From Candidatus Marinamargulisbacteria bacterium SCGC AG-343-D04 (GTDB taxonomy: Bacteria; Margulisbacteria; Marinamargulisbacteria; GCA-2716485; GCA-002719695): a stretch of DNA of 16,832 nucleotides. The notes beneath the pieces were generated by a model. The model saw nothing but the letters and a program-made list of their open reading frames with translations. It was not told the origin of the DNA and ran no database searches. The stretch lies in contig QFBQ01000036.1 of NCBI GenBank assembly GCA_003265885.1, positions 1 to 16,832 on the forward strand, given 5' to 3'. Both the position numbers and the translations under genes were made by a program. Positions 7,821 through 13,926 of this stretch are shown one piece after another. The stretch's first letter is position 1. Each line of letters begins with the position of its first letter.

Positions 7821-8699
7821 TTACGATACTAAGACTTTCTTAACAGTCTTTCCAATTTCAGCAGGCGAATCAACCACATGAATTCCGCAACTTGCCATAA
7901 TTTTCTTCTTAGCTTCAGCACTTTCATCAGCTCCGGATACAATTGCACCGGCATGTCCCATACGTCTTCCAGGAGGCGCTGTTTGCCCTGCTATAAAACC
8001 AATAATAGGCTTTTTAATATTCTCTTTAGCATACTCTGCCGCTTCAATTTCCATTGAACCACCAATTTCTCCAATCATCACTATGGCCTCTGTCTCTGAG
8101 TCATCTTCAAACAACTGTAACAACTCAGCCATTTTAGTTCCAATAACAGGATCTCCTCCAATACCAACACAAGTTGACTGTCCTAAACCTTCGTTACAAA
8201 GTTGATGAACAGCTTCATATGTTAAAGTTCCAGATTTTGAAATTACCCCAACACTACCTTTCTTGGCAATAAAACCAGGCATAATTCCAACCTTAGCTTG
8301 GTCTGGTGTTAATAAACCAGGACAATTAGGGCCAATTAAACGTGTGTTTGTAGATTTCAAATAGGTATAAGCTCTAGCCATATCAATAACTGGAATTCCC
8401 TCTGTTATACATACAACTAGTTCTATCCCGGCATCCGCTGCTTCAATAATTGCATCCGCAGCAAACGGAGGAGGAACAAAAATAAGCGAAACATTAGCCG
8501 AAGTTGCTTCTCTAGCTTCAATACATGTATTGAAAACAGGAACAGTGTCATTAATAACTTTCTGTCCACCTTTTCCAGGAGTAACACCTCCAACAACATT
8601 CCCACCATACTCTAAACACTGCTCTGCATGAAAGGATCCTTCAGAGCCTGTAATTCCCTGAACAATAATTTTTGAATCTTTATCTACTAAAATAGCCAT
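7821..8699 (-). CDS. sucD: Succinyl-CoA synthetase, alpha subunit
   Basis: With SucC, interconverts succinyl-CoA plus phosphate and NDP with succinate, CoA and NTP in the TCA cycle. The 292 residues are full length. The N-terminal CoA-binding Rossmann domain (about 1-120) has VQGITGSEGSFHAEQCLEYG (13-32) and VGGVTPGKGG (36-45). GPNCPG (123-128) carries the conserved Cys126. The ligase domain (about 145-292) has SKSGTLTYEAV (154-164), GIGGDPVIGT (179-188) and GRRMGHAGAIVSG (244-256), where His249 is the phosphohistidine. A strong AGGAGG (8708-8713) lies 8 nt before the ATG. It follows sucC by 19 nt in one operon, which ends at the terminator at 7767-7800. Confidence 0.97.
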   Translation of the reverse strand: MAILVDKDSKIIVQGITGSEGSFHAEQCLEYGGNVVGGVTPGKGGQKVINDTVPVFNTCIEAREATSANVSLIFVPPPFAADAIIEAADAGIELVVCITEGIPVIDMARAYTYLKSTNTRLIGPNCPGLLTPDQAKVGIMPGFIAKKGSVGVISKSGTLTYEAVHQLCNEGLGQSTCVGIGGDPVIGTKMAELLQLFEDDSETEAIVMIGEIGGSMEIEAAEYAKENIKKPIIGFIAGQTAPPGRRMGHAGAIVSGADESAEAKKKIMASCGIHVVDSPAEIGKTVKKVLVS

Positions 8700-8718
8700 C
8701 TATTAGTCCTCCTATAAT

Positions 8719-9891
8719 CTACGTTGCAGCGCCAACAACTTTAACAGCTGCTTCTTCAAGCGTTTCAGCTGAAAGAATAGAAACTCCAGAATTTTCCAGC
8801 AATTTCTTTGCTTCAACAGCATTGGTTCCAGCTAAACGAACAACAACAGGAACATTTAAATCTAATTCACTAACCGCTTGAATAATTCCATTTGCTACAC
8901 GATCACAACGAACAATTCCACCAAAAATATTGATAAGAACCGCTTTAACACTTGGATCTGACAAAATAATTTTAAAACCATTCTTTACAGTTTCAACATT
9001 AGCTCCTCCACCAACATCCAGAAAATTAGCAGGCTCTCCACCTTTTAATTTAATGATATCCATAGTAGCCATCGCTAATCCAGCTCCATTCACCATACAT
9101 CCTACATTTCCATCTAATTTAATATAATTCAAATTAAATTTACTAGCTTCTACTTCTGTAGGATCTTCCTCATGAACGTCACGAAGAGCCAGTACATCTT
9201 TCTGTCTTCCTAATGCATTAGAATCAAAATTAAACTTTGCATCCAATGCAATCAAATTGTCTTGATCGGTCAACACTAAAGGATTAATTTCTGCAATTGA
9301 AGCATCTGTCCCTTCATACGCTTTATATAACGCAGAAAACAACTTCACTGCCTGCTTAAGTTGATTACCCGTAAACCCTAAACTAAATGCTAGGTAACGT
9401 GCCTGACTTTGCTGAAACCCTAAATTTGGATCAACCCAGACTTTAATAATCTTTTCTGGATTAGTTTCCGCAACTTCCTCAATTTCAACGCCACCTTCAG
9501 TAGATACCATAAAAACATTTTTAGATTTTGCTCTATCCAATGTAATGGCTACATAATATTCTTTGGCAATATCAATAGCCTCTGTAATGTAAATTTTTCT
9601 CACCAACTGACCTTCTTTAGCCGTTTGATGTGTTACTAAAGTCATACCCAAAATAGATTTAGCATTAGCTATTGCTTTTGCTTTATCAGAAGAAAATTTG
9701 ACGCCTCCTCCTTTGCCTCTTCCTCCTGCATGGATCTGAGCTTTAACAACAAATTGAGAACAATTAAATTCTTGGGATACTTTATCAATGGCAGATTCAA
9801 TATCTGATTCTTGATCAACTACGAATCCGTCTTGGATTGGAACCCCATACTCCTTTAATATATCTTTTGCTTCATGCTCGTGTATTTTCAT
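8719..9891 (-). CDS. sucC: Succinyl-CoA synthetase (ADP- or GDP-forming), beta subunit
   Basis: Nucleotide-binding partner of SucD. The 390 residues match the family. The start MKIHEHEAKDILKEYGVP (1-18) is typical and fixes the ATG. The ATP-grasp domain (about 1-230) has VVKAQIHAGGRGKGGGVKF (48-66), the metal-site region EINPL (201-205, Asn203) and ALDAKF (215-220, Asp217). The C-terminal CoA-ligase domain (about 245-390) has GCMVNGAGLAMATMD (264-278), FLDVGGGA (290-297), NIFGGIVRCD (321-330) and VRLAGTN (351-357). Nucleotide preference cannot be read reliably from this sequence. The ribosome site is weak (TAGGT, about 5 nt before ATG). The gene sits 52 nt after the polyprenyl synthase on the same strand, so it may be part of that operon or start its own transcript from a possible -10 in the gap. 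Confidence 0.97.
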   Translation of the reverse strand: MKIHEHEAKDILKEYGVPIQDGFVVDQESDIESAIDKVSQEFNCSQFVVKAQIHAGGRGKGGGVKFSSDKAKAIANAKSILGMTLVTHQTAKEGQLVRKIYITEAIDIAKEYYVAITLDRAKSKNVFMVSTEGGVEIEEVAETNPEKIIKVWVDPNLGFQQSQARYLAFSLGFTGNQLKQAVKLFSALYKAYEGTDASIAEINPLVLTDQDNLIALDAKFNFDSNALGRQKDVLALRDVHEEDPTEVEASKFNLNYIKLDGNVGCMVNGAGLAMATMDIIKLKGGEPANFLDVGGGANVETVKNGFKIILSDPSVKAVLINIFGGIVRCDRVANGIIQAVSELDLNVPVVVRLAGTNAVEAKKLLENSGVSILSAETLEEAAVKVVGAAT

Positions 9892-9904
9892 AGTGACCTA
9901 CGGT

Positions 9905-9910
9905 ATCATA
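9905..9910 (-). promoter_or_regulatory. Possible -10 of a sucCD promoter
   Basis: On the minus strand TATGAT (5 of 6 matches) lies 13 nt before the sucC ATG, in the 52-nt gap after the polyprenyl synthase gene. The sequence about 17 nt upstream is T-rich (TTTTCT) and a poor -35, so the call is tentative. Confidence 0.3.
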
Positions 9911-9943
9911 TTTACTATCCATTGAAAAGAAAAGAGTTATCAA

Positions 9944-10936
9944 TCAGTTTGAAATTCGTGAAAAAACAAAATCTGCAAGACTAGCTAATGCCTCATTATA
10001 TTTATTTTGAGGCAAACGACTCAATGCCGTTTTTGATGCATCAATTTTAGAAGATATGATTCCATAAACCTCATCTTTAATATGAGAATCATGAAGTTTT
10101 TCCTTTAAAATAGATAAACATGAAATATCTTTTTGACGAATACCTTCTAAAACCCTAGCCTGATCCTTTTTATCTAAAGACTCTAAAACTTTAATCATAG
10201 GTAATGTAAGCTGCCCCTGAACAATATCTTGCCCAACATCTTTATTTAAATCTTTTTCACTCCCAAAACAATCTAAATAATCATCCGTTAATTGATAGGC
10301 TTCTCCCAAAGAAAGTGCAAACTGTGTCAACTGTTCACAATCTGAATCTTTCCCATTAAACAATCGAATCCCCGAAATACACGCTGATTTAAATAACACC
10401 GCTGTTTTAGAATAAATAATAGAAAAGTAATCATCCATCGAATACGTCAACGATTGACGTCCCACATACTGCAAAAACTCACCTTCACACATTTCTTTCA
10501 CCGTATCACTCAATTCAGATAAACAGGGTACAGATTCAGTCCTAGCAATTAATTTTAAAGAAATCGAATATAGATAGACCCCCATGGTCACCGCCACATC
10601 ATTTCCATATTTTTCATTTAACGAAATCTTTCCTCGTCGAAACTTAGCCTCATCAATAACATCATCATGAACCAATGACGCCATATGAATAATTTCAACA
10701 GCTGACACAACATCTAAAAGCTTCGAATACTCGTCATCGCGTAAGTCTGGAAATAGCAAACGTGTAGATAAAAACACCAAAATAGGTCGAAGCATTTTAC
10801 CTTTCATAGATATCACATACTCTAACACCGACTTCGAAAAAGAAGTCGACGACATCGTACTCAAAATGGATGTGATATGCGTTTCTGTGGCATCCAAATC
10901 TTTTTTTAGTAACAAATAAATAGCTTCAAGACGCAT
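9944..10936 (-). CDS. All-trans polyprenyl diphosphate synthase, probably long-chain
   Basis: Condenses isopentenyl diphosphate units onto an allylic primer, most likely to build the side chain of a respiratory quinone. At 330 residues it has family size. GKMLRP (46-51) is the IPP-binding region. The first Asp-rich motif is DDVID (91-95) in LVHDDVIDEAKFRRG (88-102), and the second is DDYLD (218-222) in GEAYQLTDDYLD (211-222). GQDIVQGQLTLP (235-246) follows. The fifth residue before the first motif is Ala86; a small residue there is known to allow long products, so a heptaprenyl/octaprenyl-type enzyme (HepT/IspB-like) is more likely than FPP synthase. Oddity: the usual GD[FY]L after the first motif reads GVYL (119-122). 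The ATG overlaps the upstream stop by 1 nt (TAATG) without a clear ribosome site, so translation is probably coupled to the BioD-like gene. Confidence 0.9.
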   Translation of the reverse strand: MRLEAIYLLLKKDLDATETHITSILSTMSSTSFSKSVLEYVISMKGKMLRPILVFLSTRLLFPDLRDDEYSKLLDVVSAVEIIHMASLVHDDVIDEAKFRRGKISLNEKYGNDVAVTMGVYLYSISLKLIARTESVPCLSELSDTVKEMCEGEFLQYVGRQSLTYSMDDYFSIIYSKTAVLFKSACISGIRLFNGKDSDCEQLTQFALSLGEAYQLTDDYLDCFGSEKDLNKDVGQDIVQGQLTLPMIKVLESLDKKDQARVLEGIRQKDISCLSILKEKLHDSHIKDEVYGIISSKIDASKTALSRLPQNKYNEALASLADFVFSRISN

Positions 10937-12036
10937 TACAACCGTTCACAAATACCGTCCACATCTACATATTCTTCAACTAAATCTTGTATTTTATGTA
11001 TCTTCTCAGATTCATTTACGCCCACCTTCACCAACATATTAGTGATCTTGGTCGCAATATTAAAAGAATCTTCTTGAACAAGCATCAATGGAATATGGGT
11101 ACGTTTTATCAAGTCCAACACTCTATCATGAGGTTCTTTACCTCCCGTAAAAATAATTCCTGACACATAAAATACAACATCTGAATCTAATAAATTCCCA
11201 CATAAAGCAGCCATAATAAGCCCCTCTCTATTTGCGGGAACAATAAACAAGGAATTAGGTTCTAAGCTTGTTAATGCATCATGAGGAACCATATCTCCCA
11301 CAACACATTTCTCAACTTTATTACTATATCCTACTTTAGAAGATAGTAATTTTCCTCCAATTTTCTCAAAAACAGTTTCAATAGTAGGATTATTCAACAT
11401 CTGAACAAAAGGAATGCATCCAAACACAGGGATTCCCTTATCTTCCAAACTCTTTTTAATATAATAACTAACTTTATCATACTTCTCTTGTTGAATTTTA
11501 TTGATAATAACCCCCATTAACTCTACCCCTTGCAAATCAAAAACCGCTTTATTTAATAAAATCTCATCAATAGACCGTCCAATCCCTCCTAAAGACACCA
11601 AAATAACCTTTGTCTTAAATAGCTTCGACACATCAGCATTAGACAAATCAAAAACAGATCCTACCCCTGCATGCCCCGTCCCTTCTACAAGCAAGAAATC
11701 CTTATTTTCTACCAAAGAATCATAAGCATGATTCAACACTCTCTGATACTTTTCTTTACTAGGTTTATCAATATATTCTTGGGTAAACCCCTTTGACACA
11801 GCAATAGGACTCATGTAATCAAAATCATCTTTAAGATCATAGACTCTCTGAAACAAAAAAGCATCTTTATCTACTTTTTTATCTTCAACATGAACATATT
11901 GCTGCCCCACGGGCTTCATGTAAGCTACTGAAGAAAAGCGTTTACATATAGCATTAAACAACCCTAAAGACGTCATCGTCTTCCCATCATTTTGACGAGT
12001 AGCGGCTATAAATAGTTTCTTTAAGTTCTGAGACAT
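10936..12036 (-). CDS. BioD-like P-loop/DRTGG-domain protein (Pta N-terminal-like), function unknown
   Basis: 366 residues with the architecture seen at the N-terminus of long phosphotransacetylases and in stand-alone proteins: a dethiobiotin-synthetase-like ATPase domain (about 7-215) followed by a DRTGG domain (about 235-335). The deviant Walker A is AATRQNDGKTM (11-21). LLVEGTGHAGVGSVFD (115-130) matches the BioD/CobQ-like second motif, and VSLGGIGRSIDE (147-158) the third. The DRTGG part has GDMVPHDAL (247-255), FIVPANREGLI (264-274) and GIIFTGGKEPHD (293-304). There is no phosphate acetyltransferase catalytic domain here or next door, so acetyl-phosphate synthesis should not be assumed. 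The gene overlaps the polyprenyl synthase start by 1 nt. No ribosome site precedes ATG; a -10-like TAAACT lies 7 nt upstream with a -35 17 nt further, so a leaderless start is likely. The fold call is firm; the role is unknown. Confidence 0.85.
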   Translation of the reverse strand: MSQNLKKLFIAATRQNDGKTMTSLGLFNAICKRFSSVAYMKPVGQQYVHVEDKKVDKDAFLFQRVYDLKDDFDYMSPIAVSKGFTQEYIDKPSKEKYQRVLNHAYDSLVENKDFLLVEGTGHAGVGSVFDLSNADVSKLFKTKVILVSLGGIGRSIDEILLNKAVFDLQGVELMGVIINKIQQEKYDKVSYYIKKSLEDKGIPVFGCIPFVQMLNNPTIETVFEKIGGKLLSSKVGYSNKVEKCVVGDMVPHDALTSLEPNSLFIVPANREGLIMAALCGNLLDSDVVFYVSGIIFTGGKEPHDRVLDLIKRTHIPLMLVQEDSFNIATKITNMLVKVGVNESEKIHKIQDLVEEYVDVDGICERL

Positions 12037-12043
12037 GAATTCA

Positions 12044-12072
12044 AGTTTAACATAGCCAAAAAAAACTCACAA
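12044..12072 (-). promoter_or_regulatory. Promoter of the BioD-like/prenyl synthase operon, predicted near-leaderless
   Basis: On the minus strand, TTGTGA (12067-12072, 4 of 6), a 17-nt spacer and TAAACT (12044-12049, fits TANNNT), then 7 nt to the ATG. Transcription would begin at or one base before the start codon. An overlapping TATGTT a few bases upstream is an alternative -10. Confidence 0.45.
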
Positions 12073-12114
12073 ATATATGAGAACACAATACTATAAAAAT
12101 ATAAATAAACAGGT

Positions 12115-12143
12115 TTGAAAGTCTAAAAAAAAGTATATACTAT
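12115..12143 (+). promoter_or_regulatory. Promoter of the NlpC/P60 lipoprotein gene
   Basis: TTGAAA (12115-12120, 5 of 6), a 17-nt spacer and TACTAT (12138-12143, 4 of 6). TATACT (12136-12141) with a 15-nt spacer overlaps it and is an alternative -10. The start would fall near 12150, just before the AGGA ribosome site at 12155-12158. Confidence 0.5.
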
Positions 12144-12164
12144 AGTAATAGCTCAGGAAAAAAC

Positions 12165-13499
12165 ATGAAACATAAACATATAATAGCATGTATATCTATT
12201 TGTATATTTGTCTTGTTATATGGATGCAAAACAAACGAATTCATTGTCGGAGACCTCGTCGAACTCACCCAAAACCACCAATCTTATTTAGAAAAAACCA
12301 ACCCCAAAAAAAACTTCATCCCTTACAAGCACCATAAAATCCTAACAAAAGAATATAAAAAAAAGTTTTTTTCACCATGGAACGCGGTTAAACATTCTGT
12401 AAGCAAAAAAAGAATTGCAAAAGACATTAAACGATTCAAATCAAAAACCGGTTACGGAGAAAACAAACAAAAACTCAACAAAAAATGGATCACTAAAATA
12501 GAAAAAAATATTAATCTTTCTCAATACCCAAACTACAAACGAAAAGCCATTACCATCTCCAATACTAACATCCGCCTGTTACCTACCCATAAACCTCATT
12601 TTTCTAAATTCAGTGACAATTCAAACGGTTTTCCCTTTGATAATCTTCAAAATTCCACCATTGGAGCGAACACCCCTATTTATATTACCCATATAAGCAA
12701 AGATAACGCCTGGGTTTTAGTAGAAACAGCCTTTGTATATGGCTGGATACCTATAAGAGATATCGCTTATGCTGGACCAAAATTTGTAAAAGAATTTAAA
12801 CGCCATTCTTCACTTGTTGCAGCTACCTCTGATGATTTCCCCGTTAAAACCGTAGAAGGAACCTATCTTTACCAAGGAAACATCGGCATGGTATTTCCTC
12901 TAGTAAAGGAATTTAAACATTCCTACAGAATACTCACCTGTATGGCCAACAACAAACGCTATGCCTATGCTAAAACAGGATCTATATCCAAAAAAAACAG
13001 TGCAAAAATGCCTTTACGTCTCAACACCAAAAACATTGCGTTTCTCTGCAACAAGTTAATTGACCAACCCTATGGATGGGGAGGGCTATATAACAATAGA
13101 GACTGCTCTGCCATGATCCGAGATTTATTTACCCCTTTCAGCATATGGCTTCCACGAAATTCCAAATCACAAGCAAAATTAGGAGGTTTATTTTTCGATC
13201 TAGCGTCTATGACAGATAAAGAAAAAGAAGATTTCATTAATAAAAATGGAATCCCATACCTAACACTACTCTGGTTCCCAGGACATATCATGCTCTACAT
13301 TGGAGAAGAAGAAAATGATTCTATTATTTTCCACAATATTTGGGGAATTAGAACAAAAGATAAACAAAAGCGTCACATTATTGGAAAATCTGTGATCACC
13401 TCTCTTAAGCTTGGAAGCGAATTAAAACATGCAGATAAAAACTATAATCTATTAAATCGTGTTTCTGGAATGACCTTGCTTGTACCTAGATATAAGTAA
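12165..13499 (+). CDS. Lipoprotein with SH3-like and NlpC/P60 cysteine peptidase domains
   Basis: Probable cell-wall hydrolase that cleaves peptidoglycan stem peptides, anchored by lipid. 444 residues. Residues 1-21 form a lipoprotein signal: basic MKHKH, a hydrophobic core and the lipobox LYGC with Cys21. Residues about 25-125 resemble the N-terminal domain of the multi-domain NlpC/P60 lysins (FFSPW at 67-71). Residues about 126-290 are SH3-like (TNIRLLPTHKP, then WVLVETAFVYGWI). The catalytic domain (about 295-444) has the nucleophile in NNRDCSAMIRDLF (Cys314), PGHIMLYIG (His374) and FHNIWG (His390, likely third residue), so the triad is intact. AGGA 6 nt before ATG supports the start. It is a single gene divergent from the BioD-like gene. 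Substrate bond and role (turnover, division or attack on other cells) cannot be read from the sequence. Confidence 0.9.
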   Translation: MKHKHIIACISICIFVLLYGCKTNEFIVGDLVELTQNHQSYLEKTNPKKNFIPYKHHKILTKEYKKKFFSPWNAVKHSVSKKRIAKDIKRFKSKTGYGENKQKLNKKWITKIEKNINLSQYPNYKRKAITISNTNIRLLPTHKPHFSKFSDNSNGFPFDNLQNSTIGANTPIYITHISKDNAWVLVETAFVYGWIPIRDIAYAGPKFVKEFKRHSSLVAATSDDFPVKTVEGTYLYQGNIGMVFPLVKEFKHSYRILTCMANNKRYAYAKTGSISKKNSAKMPLRLNTKNIAFLCNKLIDQPYGWGGLYNNRDCSAMIRDLFTPFSIWLPRNSKSQAKLGGLFFDLASMTDKEKEDFINKNGIPYLTLLWFPGHIMLYIGEEENDSIIFHNIWGIRTKDKQKRHIIGKSVITSLKLGSELKHADKNYNLLNRVSGMTLLVPRYK

Positions 13500-13510
13500 G
13501 ATTAGAATTT

Positions 13511-13715
13511 CTATTCTACGTCTTCAATTACTATTTTCACACCTGATTTTTGAAAGGCGTCAGCGCCATACTGAGGGTCTGCTATATAAGGCATTGAGCT
13601 CTACTTGTAATTCTTCAGGAAGATTAAAAGTTGTACGATCGGCTAAAATAGTTTTCATAGATGTTAAAATTTCTGCTAGCTCCCAATTGAGATGAGGATT
13701 ATTTGAACCTTTAAC
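13511..13715 (-). pseudogene. Frameshifted 5'-truncated gene remnant, family unknown
   Basis: On the minus strand a 42-codon stretch (13590-13715) reads as protein-like sequence, VKGSNNPHLNWELAEIL and onward to FNLPEELQVELNALY. In that frame it soon meets TGA. A shift at about 13583-13588 restores a second stretch (13511-13582) reading ADPQYGADAFQKSGVKIVI and ending in TAG. The shift point is TATATA-like, and loss of one TA dinucleotide would explain it, giving LNALYIADPQYGAD. Upstream there is no ATG; an in-frame TAA lies at 13716-13718. A third frame stays open to about 13803 (with IYSNKGVGIYLKKTLNFISKL) and could be more of the same gene after another shift, but that is weak. I cannot name the parent family. 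It is convergent with the lipoprotein, stop to stop 11 nt apart. A real short gene starting at Met in ILTSMKT is less likely: no ribosome site. Confidence 0.55.
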
Positions 13716-13926
13716 TTACTTATAAAATTTAATGTTTTTTTAAGTATATTCCCACTCCTTTATTAGAATAAATATCAAGCAAAAAAACAACTCCCTCCAC
13801 TCTTCAAAAAAAGAACAAAAAAAAGGAATTAAAAAAAATTAAATAAAAAATATTGATTTTTTTTCACAAAAAAAATAAAATACAAACGACTTTCAAAAAC
13901 ACAAAAAAAAAAGGAATAAAACAACA
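13716..13926. other. A-tract-rich spacer upstream of the tandem gene pair
   Basis: No convincing gene on either strand. Runs of 6-8 A occur at 13806-13812, 13817-13824, 13831-13838, 13845-13850 and 13868-13875, with a T run at 13857-13864; centres are about 11-14 bp apart. This may bend DNA or act as an UP-type element for the promoter at 13853-13881. AAAAAAAAGGAAT occurs twice (ending near 13829 and 13917); only the second is followed by a start codon at suitable distance. Confidence 0.5.
13853..13881 (+). promoter_or_regulatory. Promoter of the tandem A/B genes
   Basis: TTGATT (13853-13858, 4 of 6), a 17-nt spacer and TAAAAT (13876-13881, 5 of 6). Start predicted near 13888. The leader carries AAGGAA (13911-13916), 10 nt before the ATG at 13927. 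Confidence 0.5.

Noticed and set aside
13503..13518. Small hairpin TAGAAT-TTCT-ATTCTA after the lipoprotein
   Set aside because: Six mostly A/T pairs with no T-tract; not a credible intrinsic terminator.
13480..13695. 71-codon plus-strand frame after the lipoprotein
   Set aside because: It starts inside the lipoprotein gene, has no ribosome site, and lies opposite the better-supported minus-strand gene remnant.
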